A DNA stretch of 64,000 bases. Origin: Arthrobacter sp. SPG23. GTDB taxonomy: Bacteria > Actinomycetota > Actinomycetes > Actinomycetales > Micrococcaceae. The notes under the pieces were generated by a model, which was not told the DNA's origin, made no database searches, and saw nothing but the letters and a program-made list of their open reading frames with translations. The DNA lies in NCBI RefSeq assembly GCF_000876655.1, contig NZ_JYCN01000003.1, forward strand, positions 34,375 through 98,374, given 5' to 3'. Below are positions 44,538 to 53,375 of the stretch, piece after piece (the first letter of the stretch is position 1; each line of letters starts with the position of its first letter). The position numbers and the translations under genes are program-made.

Positions 44538-44634
44538 GGACGCCTCCCCGCAACTGTCGCTGGCCCTATCGAAGCAGCGGACCGAAGGCGCGGCATAGGG
44601 GCAGAAGGCCCAGGACGCCCCTGCCTCGGGAATG

Positions 44635-44648
44635 TCTGGTATCCCGGA
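44635..44648 (+). promoter_or_regulatory. HutR-like box 1
   Basis: TCTGGTATCCCGGA is 106-119 bases upstream of the IclR-type regulator gene. It matches TCTGGAATCCCGGA in front of hutU at 13 of 14 positions. It is near-palindromic and close to the HutR site described for corynebacterial hut genes, as I recall (TCTG, AT, CC, GA core). Confidence 0.55.
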
Positions 44649-44702
44649 CGCCGGTGTGGTTCGATGGCATGCCCGGGCACCCGGGAGTGGAGGACGCTTA
44701 AG

Positions 44703-44716
44703 TACGGGATACCGGA
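44703..44716 (-). promoter_or_regulatory. HutR-like box 2
   Basis: On the minus strand this reads TCCGGTATCCCGTA, 12 of 14 bases as in box 1. It lies 38-51 bases before the regulator ATG, inverted to box 1 at a distance of about 68 bases. Two inverted boxes suggest autoregulation. Confidence 0.5.
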
Positions 44717-44753
44717 CACCTGCAAGTGGCAGGCTGCGAACGATGGAGGACAC

Positions 44754-45605
44754 ATGGCGGACAACGAGTCGCCCCCGCAGGCAGCGCCAAAAGCGGCGTC
44801 AAAGCCGGAATCAAAGACGGCGGCGAAGGTGACGTCGAAAGTCCCGGCGGCCGAAAACACCCTCCGCATCCTCAAACTGCTGGCCTCCAAGCGCGGCCCC
44901 ATGGCGGCGTCGAACATTGCCACCGCACTGGGCCTGCCGCGCTCAAGCGTCTACCATCTGCTCGGCGTGATGGAAGCCAACGGCTTCGTGATGCACCTGC
45001 ACGAGGAGCAGCGGTACGGGCTGGGAATCAGCGCGTTTGAACTCAGCTCTGCCTACTCGAGACAGGAGCCGCTGTCCCGCTTGGGGCGGCCGATGCTTGC
45101 TACCCTGGTGGACGTCATCGGCGAAAGCGCGCACCTTGCGGTGCTCCACGGCCGCGACGTGCTGTACATCGTGGAGGAGCGCGCCAAGAACCGGCCGTCC
45201 CTGGTGACCGACGTCGGCGTCCGGCTGCCCAGCCACCTCACCGCCAGCGGCCGGGCCATCCTGGCCGCGCTGCCAAAGTCGCAGGTCCGCGCGCTGTACC
45301 CCAATGCCGCGGCCTTCACCGCCCGGCACGAGGTGGAGGGCGCCATCATGAAGTATTCGGCGCTGTCCTCGCACCTGGACCAGGTCCGGCAGCGCGGCTA
45401 TGCCACCGAGCACGGTGAAGTGACCCCCGGATTCGGCTCGATTGCCGCCGCCGTGACGGACCACGTGGGATGGCCGACGGCGGCGGTCGCCGTGACCTTC
45501 CTCGAGGACAAGCTCCCGGCGGACCAATGGCCGGCCCTCGCGGCGCGTGTCCGGAAGGTGGCGGACGAACTCTCCGTCCGCATCCACGGCCGCCCCGCCA
45601 GCTAG
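44754..45605 (+). CDS. IclR family regulator, probable histidine-utilisation regulator HutR
   Basis: About 283 residues from the ATG at 44754, preceded by GGAGGACAC. The first 30 residues are Ala/Lys-rich. The winged helix is AENTLRILKLLASKRGPMAASNIATALGLPRSSVYHLLGVMEANGFV. The effector domain holds GESAHLAVLHGRDVLYIVEE, PSHLTASGRAILAALP and RGYATEHGEVTPGFGSIAA. It lies upstream of hutU and hutH, and box-like sites are found beside it and upstream of hutU and hutG. An IclR-type HutR activates the hut genes in corynebacteria, so the role is a well-supported inference. Confidence 0.85.
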   Translation: MADNESPPQAAPKAASKPESKTAAKVTSKVPAAENTLRILKLLASKRGPMAASNIATALGLPRSSVYHLLGVMEANGFVMHLHEEQRYGLGISAFELSSAYSRQEPLSRLGRPMLATLVDVIGESAHLAVLHGRDVLYIVEERAKNRPSLVTDVGVRLPSHLTASGRAILAALPKSQVRALYPNAAAFTARHEVEGAIMKYSALSSHLDQVRQRGYATEHGEVTPGFGSIAAAVTDHVGWPTAAVAVTFLEDKLPADQWPALAARVRKVADELSVRIHGRPAS

Positions 45606-45616
45606 CCCGCCCCGCA

Positions 45617-45684
45617 GCCCAACTAGCTCGCAGTTAACGTCGTCAAACGCGCTTTTCGCGACGTTAACTGCCAGCCAGTTGGGC
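45617..45684. repeat. Intergenic hairpin A, 26-bp arms
   Basis: Arms 45617-45642 and 45659-45684 pair at 24 of 26 positions, with 13 perfect bases next to the loop (GCAGTTAACGTCG). The 16-base loop contains AAACGCGCTTTT. It starts 12 bases after the regulator stop and lies just before the HutR-like box upstream of hutU, so it may end regulator transcription. Confidence 0.8.
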
Positions 45685-45696
45685 CTGGATGGCGCG

Positions 45697-45710
45697 TCTG
45701 GAATCCCGGA
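45697..45710 (+). promoter_or_regulatory. HutR-like box 3, upstream of hutU
   Basis: TCTGGAATCCCGGA lies 101-114 bases before the hutU start and is the best match to the palindromic HutR pattern in the window. Confidence 0.55.
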
Positions 45711-45810
45711 CAACACCCTTCCGAAAGCTCTGTTTCCGCACCCGCGGACAGGCTTTAGTTGATACAGAACCTCTTCCCCCGAACCACCCGAAACAACGAA
45801 GGAGCCCCTC

Positions 45811-47508
45811 ATGGCACCCGCCGATTTCACCACCGGTGCCCGCCCGGTCAAAGCAGCCCGCGGCACCGAGCTCACCGCCAAGAGCTGGCAGACGGAAGCC
45901 CCGCTGCGCATGCTCATGAACAACCTGGACCCCGAGGTGGCCGAACGTCCCGATGACCTGGTGGTCTACGGCGGCACCGGCCGCGCCGTCCGCAGCTGGG
46001 CCGCGTTCGACGCCATCACCCGCACCCTGGAAACCATGGAAAAGGACGAGACCCTGCTGGTCCAGTCCGGCAAGCCGGTGGGCGTCTTCCGCACCAACGA
46101 ATGGGCGCCGCGGGTGCTGCTGGCGAACTCCAACCTCGTCGGCGACTGGGCCAACTGGCCCGAATTCCGCCGGCTCGAGGCCGAGGGCCTGATGATGTAC
46201 GGCCAGATGACCGCCGGGTCCTGGATCTACATCGGCACCCAGGGCATCCTGCAAGGCACCTTCGAGACCTTCGCCGCGATCGCCCGCAAGCTCACCGGCG
46301 ACGAAAACGGAACCCTCGCCGGTACTCTGACCCTCACCGGTGGCTGCGGCGGCATGGGCGGCGCCCAGCCGCTCGCCGTCACCCTCAACGACGGCGCCTG
46401 CCTGATCGTCGACGTCGACGAGACCCGCCTGCGCCGCCGCGCCGGCAAACGCTACCTCGACGAGGTGGAAACCGATCTCGACGCCGCCATCGCCAAAGCG
46501 CTCAAGGCCAAGGAAGAGCGCCGCGGCTGGTCCGTGGGCTACGTCGGCAACGCCGCCGAGGTCTTCCCGGAGATCCTCCGCCGCCACAACGCCGGCGAAC
46601 TCACGGTGGACATCGTCACGGACCAGACCTCCGCGCACGATCCCCTGAGCTACCTCCCCGAGGGCATCTCCGTGGCGGAATGGCACCGCGAAGCCGAGGC
46701 CGATCCGGAAGGCTTCACCAAAAAGGCCCAGGCCTCCATGGCCAAGCACGTCCAGGCCATGGTGGAGTTCCAGGACGCCGGCGCCGAAGTGTTCGATTAC
46801 GGCAACTCCATCCGTGACGAGGCCCGCAAGGGCGGCTACAGCCGCGCCTTTGAATTCCCCGGCTTTGTCCCGGCCTACATCCGCCCGCTGTTCTGTGAGG
46901 GACTCGGTCCGTTCCGCTGGGTTGCCCTGTCCGGTGACCCGGAAGACATCCGCGTCACCGATGAGGCCATCAAGGAGCTGTTCCCGGAGAACAAGCACCT
47001 GCACCGCTGGATCGACGCCGCCCAGGAACGGGTCGAGTTCGAAGGCCTGCCGGCCCGCATCTGCTGGCTGGGCTACGGTGAACGCGCCAAGGCCGGCCTG
47101 CTGTTCAACCAGCTCGTCAAGGAAGGCAAGGTCAAGGCCCCCATCGTGATCGGCCGCGACCATCTCGACTCCGGCTCCGTCGCCTCGCCGTACCGCGAGA
47201 CCGAAGCGATGGCAGACGGCTCCGACGCCATCGCCGACTGGCCGCTGCTCAACGCCCTGCTCAACACCGCCTCCGGCGCCACCTGGGTCTCCATCCACCA
47301 CGGCGGCGGCGTGGGCATCGGCCGCTCCATTCACGCCGGCCAGGTCTCCGTGGCCGACGGCACCGACCTCGCCGCGGAAAAGCTCGAACGCCTGCTCACC
47401 AACGACCCCGGCATGGGGGTCATCCGCCACGCCGACGCCGGCTACGACCGCGCCGTCGAGGTCGCCAAGGAACGCGGCGTCCGCATCCCGATGTCAGAAA
47501 CCCGCTAA
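45811..47508 (+). CDS. hutU: Urocanate hydratase
   Basis: A 565-residue enzyme of normal length, preceded by CGAAGGAGCCCCTC. It converts urocanate to 4-imidazolone-5-propionate, step two of histidine degradation, with NAD+ as tightly bound electrophile. Family sequences are seen: [77 protein letters not shown] and [15 protein letters not shown]. The C-terminal end has [17 protein letters not shown]. HutH is encoded 100 bases downstream, separated by hairpin B. Confidence 0.95.
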   Translation: MAPADFTTGARPVKAARGTELTAKSWQTEAPLRMLMNNLDPEVAERPDDLVVYGGTGRAVRSWAAFDAITRTLETMEKDETLLVQSGKPVGVFRTNEWAPRVLLANSNLVGDWANWPEFRRLEAEGLMMYGQMTAGSWIYIGTQGILQGTFETFAAIARKLTGDENGTLAGTLTLTGGCGGMGGAQPLAVTLNDGACLIVDVDETRLRRRAGKRYLDEVETDLDAAIAKALKAKEERRGWSVGYVGNAAEVFPEILRRHNAGELTVDIVTDQTSAHDPLSYLPEGISVAEWHREAEADPEGFTKKAQASMAKHVQAMVEFQDAGAEVFDYGNSIRDEARKGGYSRAFEFPGFVPAYIRPLFCEGLGPFRWVALSGDPEDIRVTDEAIKELFPENKHLHRWIDAAQERVEFEGLPARICWLGYGERAKAGLLFNQLVKEGKVKAPIVIGRDHLDSGSVASPYRETEAMADGSDAIADWPLLNALLNTASGATWVSIHHGGGVGIGRSIHAGQVSVADGTDLAAEKLERLLTNDPGMGVIRHADAGYDRAVEVAKERGVRIPMSETR

Positions 47509-47531
47509 CCAGCTCCCCACCCCACATCGAC

Positions 47532-47579
47532 TGCTCCGTAACTGCCGTTTTGACCCACCAAAAGGGCACTTACGGAGCA
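47532..47579. repeat. Intergenic hairpin B, 20-bp arms
   Basis: Arms 47532-47551 and 47560-47579 pair at 18 of 20 positions around an eight-base loop, ending in TTTT and AAAA next to the loop. The hairpin lies between hutU and hutH, which are transcribed the same way, and ends 29 bases before hutH. It may reduce read-through or set a processing point. Confidence 0.8.
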
Positions 47580-47608
47580 ATCGGTGAGAATGAAATAGGA
47601 ACCACAAA

Positions 47609-49201
47609 GTGACTCTCACGACCCACGAACCGCTCACCGTCACCCTCGGCTCCCGCGGCGTCACCCCCGAGGACGTCGTCGCCGTCGCCCGCCACGACGC
47701 CAGGGTGACCATCTCCCAGGAAGCCCTGGACACGGTCGCCAAGGTGCGCGCCCACATCGATGACCTCGCCCACAGCGAGATCCCGGCCTACGGCATCTCC
47801 ACCGGCTTTGGCGCGCTGGCCAACAGGCACATCCCCAATGAGCTCCGCACCCAGCTGCAGAAGTCGCTGATCCGCAGCCACGCCGCCGGCATGGGGCCGG
47901 CCGTGGAACGCGAAGTGGTCCGCTGCATCATGTTCCTGCGCGCCAAGACCCTCGCCTCCGGCCGTACCGGCGTCCGCCCGGTAGTGCTGCAGACCATGGT
48001 GGACGTCCTCAACGCCGGCATCACGCCGGTGGTCCGCGAATTCGGCTCGCTCGGCTGCTCCGGCGACCTCGCCCCGCTGTCCCACTGCGCCCTGGTGCTG
48101 ATGGGCGAAGGCGAAGCGATGGGCCCTGATGGCACGCTGTACGGGGCCAAAGGCGAAAGGCCCGTTGCCGAACTGCTCGCCGAACACGGAATCGAACCCG
48201 TCACGCTCGCCGAGAAGGAAGGGCTGGCCCTGGTCAACGGGACCGAGGGCATGCTGGGCATGCTTCTGATGGCCATCGCGGACATCCGCCATCTGCTCAC
48301 GACGGCGGACATCACCGCGGCGCTCAGCGTCGAGGCGCTGCTCGGCACCGACCAGGTGTTCCTGCCCGAGCTGCACGCGGCCCTCCGCCCGCACCCGGGC
48401 CAGGCTGCCTCTGCGGACAACATGCTCCGCGTGCTGTCCAACTCCCCGATCGTGGCCTCGCACCGGATCAACGACACCAAGGTCCAGGACGCTTACTCGC
48501 TGCGCTGCGCACCCCAGGTGGCGGGAGCCGTCCGCGACACCGTGGACCATGCTGCGCTGGTCGCTTCCCGCGAACTCGCCGCCGCCATCGACAATCCCGT
48601 GGTCCTGCCGGACGGCCGGGTGAGTTCCAATGGCAATTTCCATGGCGCCCCGGTGGCATACGTTTTGGATTTCCTGGCCATTACCGTGGCGGATTTGAGT
48701 TCCATTGCCGAACGCCGCACCGACCGCATGCTGGACCCTGCGCGTTCACACGGGCTGCCGGCGTTCCTGGCCGCAGACCCCGGAGTCGATTCCGGCCTGA
48801 TGATTGCGCAGTACACCCAGGCCGGGCTGGTCTCGGACAACAAGCGGCTGGCCGTCCCGGCGTCGGTGGACTCGATCCCCAGCTCGGCGATGCAGGAGGA
48901 CCATGTGTCCATGGGCTGGCACGCGGCCCGGAAGCTCCGGAAGGCCGTGGAGAACCTCCGCCGCGTCCTGGCCATCGAGCTGGTCACGTCAGCGCGCGCC
49001 ATCGACATGCGGACCCAGCTGTCCGGGGGAGAACTGACCCCGGGGCCGGCCGGAACCGCGGTCATTGCGGCGCTCCGCAACGTGGTGGACGGTCCCGGAA
49101 CGGACAGGTTCCTGTCCCCGGAGCTGGAGGCCGCAGACCGGCTCGTCGCCTCGGGCGAGGTCCGCGCGGCGGCCGAATCCGCCGTCGGAATTCTGGCCTA
49201 A
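47609..49201 (+). CDS. hutH: Histidine ammonia-lyase
   Basis: A 530-residue enzyme starting with GTG. It deaminates histidine to urocanate with the self-formed MIO electrophile. The MIO region is REFGSLGCSGDLAPLSH, so the triad is Cys150-Ser151-Gly152 instead of Ala-Ser-Gly. YGISTGFGALANRHIP holds the early active-site Tyr, QDAYSLRCAPQV and LLGTDQVFLPE follow, and the helical C-terminus has SSAMQEDHVSMGWHAARK. The Cys-Ser-Gly version is known from streptomycete enzymes, so activity is expected. Confidence 0.95.
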   Translation: MTLTTHEPLTVTLGSRGVTPEDVVAVARHDARVTISQEALDTVAKVRAHIDDLAHSEIPAYGISTGFGALANRHIPNELRTQLQKSLIRSHAAGMGPAVEREVVRCIMFLRAKTLASGRTGVRPVVLQTMVDVLNAGITPVVREFGSLGCSGDLAPLSHCALVLMGEGEAMGPDGTLYGAKGERPVAELLAEHGIEPVTLAEKEGLALVNGTEGMLGMLLMAIADIRHLLTTADITAALSVEALLGTDQVFLPELHAALRPHPGQAASADNMLRVLSNSPIVASHRINDTKVQDAYSLRCAPQVAGAVRDTVDHAALVASRELAAAIDNPVVLPDGRVSSNGNFHGAPVAYVLDFLAITVADLSSIAERRTDRMLDPARSHGLPAFLAADPGVDSGLMIAQYTQAGLVSDNKRLAVPASVDSIPSSAMQEDHVSMGWHAARKLRKAVENLRRVLAIELVTSARAIDMRTQLSGGELTPGPAGTAVIAALRNVVDGPGTDRFLSPELEAADRLVASGEVRAAAESAVGILA

Positions 49202-49226
49202 AAGTGAATATTGTGCATACGGAATG

Positions 49227-49286
49227 ACAATTTCCCGGCGCCTCCGAAATACTGCGCGACACAACAGGCGGGGGCCCGGGAATTGT
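49227..49286. terminator. Inverted repeat after hutH
   Basis: ACAATTTCCCGG at 49227-49238 and CCCGGGAATTGT at 49275-49286 can pair with one bulged base, with the arms 36 bases apart. It is a possible terminator or mRNA 3' stabiliser for the hutU-hutH transcript, without a clear T-run. Confidence 0.4.
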
Positions 49287-49366
49287 AGTAGAACTAAAGA
49301 TGTAGTGATGAAGCCCACACCAAAGATGTTGTGGCAAAAGAACATATACAAAGGGGTAGAAGTTCA

Positions 49367-49603
49367 ATGAAAGCACGGGGGACGGTTCTGTCCAGGCGGG
49401 CGGCATTTGCTGCCACGGTTTCCGACTGGAGAACCCTCAAAGCAGGCGAGCGGGTCGAAATCCTCAAGCATGCGCATGTTGTGGCCGCAGGTGAGGTCGA
49501 GGAAATTTCCGTGAGTGGAAACGTGCTTTGGCTGGTGCCTTCGGGCCCGCTGGAAACCCAGCTCTTTATGAAGTCCGACGGCGTCCAGGTCCGCAGGACA
49601 TAG
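49367..49603 (+). CDS. Small hypothetical protein
   Basis: About 78 residues from the ATG at 49367, behind AAGGGG. The leader is AT-richer than the surroundings. The protein is beta-rich: DWRTLKAGERVEILKHAHVVAAGEVEEISVSGNVLWLVPSGPLETQLFMKSDGVQVRR, and looks like a small barrel. I do not recognise the family; short proteins of this kind are common in arthrobacters. No link to histidine use is visible apart from location. Confidence 0.5.
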   Translation: MKARGTVLSRRAAFAATVSDWRTLKAGERVEILKHAHVVAAGEVEEISVSGNVLWLVPSGPLETQLFMKSDGVQVRRT

Positions 49604-49624
49604 GGCCAGCCTTAAGCCGCGGAG

Positions 49625-49861
49625 TTAGGCGGCGATGTCCTCGTAGGTCTCACCGAAGGGGACGGACTCATCCAGGGCCACGGTGAACGCGCCCGGCTCG
49701 TGGCGGGTGACTCGGATGCCGCAGTTGCCGTCCTCGACGGCTGCTCCGATGAGTTCCTTGACGGCGCTGTCCAAGCCGTCGTGGACCTCCTCGGCGGTCG
49801 AAAAGGTCAGGTGGATGGACCGAATGTCCGTGGTCTGGGATTCCATGGTGGCTGAGCTCAT
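49625..49861 (-). CDS. Small hypothetical protein
   Basis: About 78 residues from the ATG at 49861 (MSSATMESQTTDIRSIHLTF); other starts are possible up to 49897. It has the order strand-helix-strand-strand: DIRSIHLTFSTAEEVHDGLDSAVKELIG, then DGNCGIRVTRHEPGAFTVALDESVPFGETYEDIAA. It is convergent with the gene before, 21 bases apart. No family is recognised. Confidence 0.5.
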   Translation of the reverse strand: MSSATMESQTTDIRSIHLTFSTAEEVHDGLDSAVKELIGAAVEDGNCGIRVTRHEPGAFTVALDESVPFGETYEDIAA

Positions 49862-50186
49862 TGCAGGACTTTCTCTAAAATATGTGCCGGTTGGCATCAG
49901 TCCATTCTACCGTCAATGTCAAGATACGTAAGATGTCTGGCATATGTCCCTCCGGGTTTCGGGTTTACCGAAGCCCGGGGGGACGGCTGGTTTAAGCCTT
50001 TGATGAAGGCCGCAGGGGCATCGCTTCCCGCCGCCTGCCCGCCGGTAACGACGCCGACCGGTGGCCGGGCAGTAAGCCCTGACGGACGGCCATTGAGCAC
50101 CCGCGCCGCATCGGATATCGTCAAATCCACAGGACCGGCCCGGGGTCAGCTGGGCGCAGTCACCAGCCACCAGAGAGCAGCCTCCC
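49862..50186. other. Intergenic stretch of 325 bases
   Basis: The first 80 bases are AT-richer and probably hold the promoter of the small minus-strand gene. The rest is GC-rich and ends at the GTG of the lactonase-like gene. I see no RNA gene, clear hairpin or HutR-like box. Confidence 0.5.
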
Positions 50187-52199
50187 GTGTCTACTGAGCA
50201 CTCCGCAACTCTGCACTCCGCAACACCGTCCGCGCAGGTGTCCGCCCTGGCGGCATCCGACCAGCGCCCGCCGCTCGAACAGCGCCTCGATCCGCAGATC
50301 CGCAAGCTCGCGGTGGGCGTCTGGACGGCGGAGCTGATCGGGGACGAGCTGGCAAACATCAGCTACGGGGGCCGGCCCGTGCTCCGTGCCGTCAAGGCCG
50401 TGGTGCGGGACCACGAATGGCGCACCTTTGCGCCGTCGGTGCGGGATGTCGCGGAACTGAAGGACGACGACGGCATCAGCCTCCGGATCCACGTTGACTA
50501 CGCAGCACCTGATGCAGCACCTGACGCGGAGGCCGCCGGCCCGGACGGCCCCGGCACAGCCGCCGGCCCGGCCTACGAAGCCATGCTGATGCTCCGGATC
50601 ACCCCGGCCACGGTCGAAGTTTCGTTCTCCGGCCGGGCGAAGACGGCGTTCCGGCGCAACCGGATCGGCCTGGTGGTCCTCCATCCCACCAGCGAAGCCG
50701 GACGGGACGTCAACGTGGTGTCCTCGGACGGCACCGCGACCAGTGGCGCCTTTCCCGTGGACATCAGGCCCGACCTGGTCTTCGCGGATATTTCCTCGCT
50801 GGAATGGGCCGACGCCGGCACCGCGTTTGACCTTGGCTTCTCCGGCGACATCTTCGAGACCGAGGACCAGCGGAACTGGAGCGATGGTTCCTTCAAGACC
50901 TACAGCACCCCCTCCGCGCTGCCCATCCCGGTGGACGTTGCCGCGGGCGACACCGTGAACCAGTCGGTCAGCATCGAGGCCCTCAGCATCGAGACGCCGG
51001 ACAACCCCTACCGTGAAAGCCACGAACAAGCGGCCTTCACGGTGGGCGAACCGGCGGGAACCGTTCCGGCGCTTGCCGTGTCCGTGGACTCAACTGAAGC
51101 GGACTCCACGGAATTGCCAGCCGGCAGCCCCGGGGAACGGCCGCAGCTGCCCGGCCTCGACGCCGTCCTGGTGGAACTGTACGAGCCCCGGGAACAATGG
51201 CCCGCCAAGCTTGCGGCCGCGGCCCGTGAGGCGGACCGCCATGGCGCAGCGCTGGACGTGCGGGTGGTCTCCGACTCCGCCGACGGAGTTGCGGAGGCCC
51301 TCGGCAGCGCCCTGGGCGGGCAGCTGTCACGGATCGTCCGGCTGGGGTTGTTCCACCCCGGGACGCAGTGCACCGATCCGGCGGCGTTTGGTGCACTGAA
51401 GGCTTCGCTAAGCGAGGCAGGCTTCAGCGGGCAGCTCCTGGCCGGCACCCGTTCCCATTTCACCGAACTCAACCGCTGGATTTCCGGCAGCAGTGACGGC
51501 AGCCCCGTCCCGCAGGACGCCGACGCGCTGACGTTCAGCCTCGCGCCGCAGGTCCACAGCACGGAGGTTCCCCACATCGTGGAGACCGTGCCCGTCCAGC
51601 GGCTCGCCGCGGCCAACGCCCTGAAGCTCGGCGACGGGCGTCCGGTCCACGTGGGCCCAGTTACGCTGAAGCCCAGGCTTCACGCGCCGGACCAGCAGGC
51701 CGCCGGCGATGAACTCCAGGACCACAGCTTCACCGCGGCGTGGATGTTGGCCAGCCTCGCAGCCCTCACCATAGACGGCGTCGCCTCCGTGACGTACTTC
51801 GAAGCCGCTCCGCCGCGTGGCATCACCGCTGCGGACGGCACACTCAACCCCGCGGGGGAGCTGCTCCAAAAGCTCGCCGCGTGCAAGGGGGACCCGGTGC
51901 TGGCCGCGGCACCTGTGGCTCCGCACCGGCCGGACGGAGCGAGCCCCCTGACCGTCTACCCGGTACAGTCGGCTGCCGGGCTGCAGCTGTTCATCGGCAA
52001 CCTCAGCCCGCGCGAGGCCACAGCCCGCCTCAACCTTCCGGGCGGTTCCGCGCCGGGCGCGGCCGACGTCGCGGTCATCGGGGCCTCCGCGGGGGCCCGC
52101 GCCCAGGCGATGCCAGCGGAGGCGTCATCACCGGACGACGGCGCCCTGGCGGTAACGCTGGGACCGTGGGCCACCGCCGTCGTCACCTTCCGGGACTGA
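50187..52199 (+). CDS. D-apionate lactonase-like three-domain protein
   Basis: A 670-residue protein starting with GTG. Residues about 30-280 are beta-rich (YGGRPVLRAVKAVVRDHEWRTF, then FRRNRIGLVVLHPTSEAGRDV and PVDIRPDLVFADISSLEWA), which recalls the ApnL N-terminal domain. Residues about 305-560 look like a TIM barrel (LDAVLVELYEPREQWPAKLAAAAREA, GTRSHFTELNR). The last 100 residues are a beta domain. ApnL opens D-apionate lactone in plant-sugar use; I place it in the family from memory at moderate certainty. No apiose genes are nearby, so another lactone or hydantoin-like ring may be the substrate. Confidence 0.55.
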   Translation: MSTEHSATLHSATPSAQVSALAASDQRPPLEQRLDPQIRKLAVGVWTAELIGDELANISYGGRPVLRAVKAVVRDHEWRTFAPSVRDVAELKDDDGISLRIHVDYAAPDAAPDAEAAGPDGPGTAAGPAYEAMLMLRITPATVEVSFSGRAKTAFRRNRIGLVVLHPTSEAGRDVNVVSSDGTATSGAFPVDIRPDLVFADISSLEWADAGTAFDLGFSGDIFETEDQRNWSDGSFKTYSTPSALPIPVDVAAGDTVNQSVSIEALSIETPDNPYRESHEQAAFTVGEPAGTVPALAVSVDSTEADSTELPAGSPGERPQLPGLDAVLVELYEPREQWPAKLAAAAREADRHGAALDVRVVSDSADGVAEALGSALGGQLSRIVRLGLFHPGTQCTDPAAFGALKASLSEAGFSGQLLAGTRSHFTELNRWISGSSDGSPVPQDADALTFSLAPQVHSTEVPHIVETVPVQRLAAANALKLGDGRPVHVGPVTLKPRLHAPDQQAAGDELQDHSFTAAWMLASLAALTIDGVASVTYFEAAPPRGITAADGTLNPAGELLQKLAACKGDPVLAAAPVAPHRPDGASPLTVYPVQSAAGLQLFIGNLSPREATARLNLPGGSAPGAADVAVIGASAGARAQAMPAEASSPDDGALAVTLGPWATAVVTFRD

Positions 52200-52214
52200 C
52201 GGCAGGCGACTGAA

Positions 52215-53201
52215 CTAGCCCAACAGCGTGTTGACCAGCCGCGCGGCCACCTTGGCCGTGCGCTGGTCGATGTCGAACTTCGGGTTCAGCTCGGCCACGT
52301 CCAGGTGCAGCAGCTTCCCGCTGGCAGCCACCTGGCGGCACACGGCACTGATCACGGGCAACGGAACCCCGTACGCGGCGGGCGCGCTGACTCCCGGGGC
52401 CACGGCGGCGGGCAGGACGTCCAGGTCGATGGTCAGGTAGAGCACGTCCACGGTGTCCAGGAAGTCGGCCACGAACTGCCGGGTGGCGTCAGCCGTGCAG
52501 TCCTCGTCGAGAAGGTACTTCACGCCCAGCCGTTCAGCGGTCTTGAACAGCACGCTGGTGTTGTTGGGTTCGGAGATCCCCACGACGGCGTAGTTCAGTG
52601 TGCGTTCGGCGGCTTCCTCGGCCCGGGCCATCTGCAAAAAGGGTGTGCCGGAGGACGGCTCCGGTGCCTCGCGGAGGTCGAAGTGCGCGTCCAGGTTCAG
52701 CACGCCCAGCCGCTTCCCGCCGCGCACGGCTTCGGATCCGGCCACGCCCAGGTAGCTGGCGAATGCGGTCTCGTGGCCGCCGCCCAGCAGCACGGTGAGG
52801 TTGCCGGCGTCGAGCATTTCCGAAACAGCCAGCCCGGCACGGGCCTGGCCGGCCTCCAGCGCGTTGTCCTTGACGGTCACATCGCCGGCGTCGAACACTT
52901 CGCGGGGGAGGTGGAACGCGAGCGGACCCAAGGCAGCCCGGATGGCGGCGGGGGCCGCGGCGGCGCCCACCCGGCCCTTGTTGCGCAGCACTCCCGCATC
53001 GCTGCAGAAACCGAGAACGACGGCGGGGCGTCGGCCTGACTCCGGCGTTCCGGTCTGCAGGTGTTCCGGCCGCGGGGCGGCAGTCTCGTGGCGATACGGC
53101 GTGACCGCCTGCCACCAGCGGCGGTGCTCGGCGCCGTCGCCGTCGAAACGGCCCCTCCAGGTGAGCGGCGGAATATCGACTGTGAGCGCTGTGTGGGGCA
53201 T
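52215..53201 (-). CDS. hutG: Formimidoylglutamase (arginase/agmatinase family)
   Basis: A 328-residue ureohydrolase fold. The Mn-binding motifs are TVLLGGGHETAFASYLG, LGVLNLDAHFDLREAP and YLTIDLDVLPAAVAPGVSAPAAYG. The FDLREAPEPSSGTPF sequence is characteristic of HutG, which cuts formimidoylglutamate to glutamate and formamide. It lies on the opposite strand to hutU/hutH, with a HutR-like box 56-69 bases before its start. The gene for imidazolonepropionase (hutI), needed between HutU and HutG, is not in the window. Confidence 0.9.
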   Translation of the reverse strand: MPHTALTVDIPPLTWRGRFDGDGAEHRRWWQAVTPYRHETAAPRPEHLQTGTPESGRRPAVVLGFCSDAGVLRNKGRVGAAAAPAAIRAALGPLAFHLPREVFDAGDVTVKDNALEAGQARAGLAVSEMLDAGNLTVLLGGGHETAFASYLGVAGSEAVRGGKRLGVLNLDAHFDLREAPEPSSGTPFLQMARAEEAAERTLNYAVVGISEPNNTSVLFKTAERLGVKYLLDEDCTADATRQFVADFLDTVDVLYLTIDLDVLPAAVAPGVSAPAAYGVPLPVISAVCRQVAASGKLLHLDVAELNPKFDIDQRTAKVAARLVNTLLG

Positions 53202-53256
53202 ACTCCAAGCTCACCGCAGCGGAGCCCCGAAAACCAGCCCTGCCGCCGTCGGACTG

Positions 53257-53270
53257 TCCCAAATCCCGGA
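53257..53270 (+). promoter_or_regulatory. HutR-like box 4, upstream of hutG
   Basis: TCCCAAATCCCGGA matches 11 of 14 bases of the box upstream of hutU and is 56-69 bases before the hutG start. It is embedded in TGTCC...GGACA. Confidence 0.4.
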
Positions 53271-53287
53271 CATCCGATTAAACGCCG

Positions 53288-53346
53288 CCGAGATGGCACT
53301 TCGCGGCAATGTTTTCGAAAAACACTGCCGCGAAGTGCCATCTCGG
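53288..53346. repeat. Intergenic hairpin C, 28-bp arms
   Basis: Arms 53288-53315 and 53319-53346 pair at 27 of 28 positions with a three-base loop (CGA), ending in TTTT and AAAA at the loop. It is the strongest hairpin in the window. It lies 29 bases after the end of the NCS2 permease gene and upstream of hutG, so it can terminate permease transcription. Confidence 0.9.
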
Positions 53347-53375
53347 GCGGGCGGGAGAGAGGAGGCCGGGAGCCC

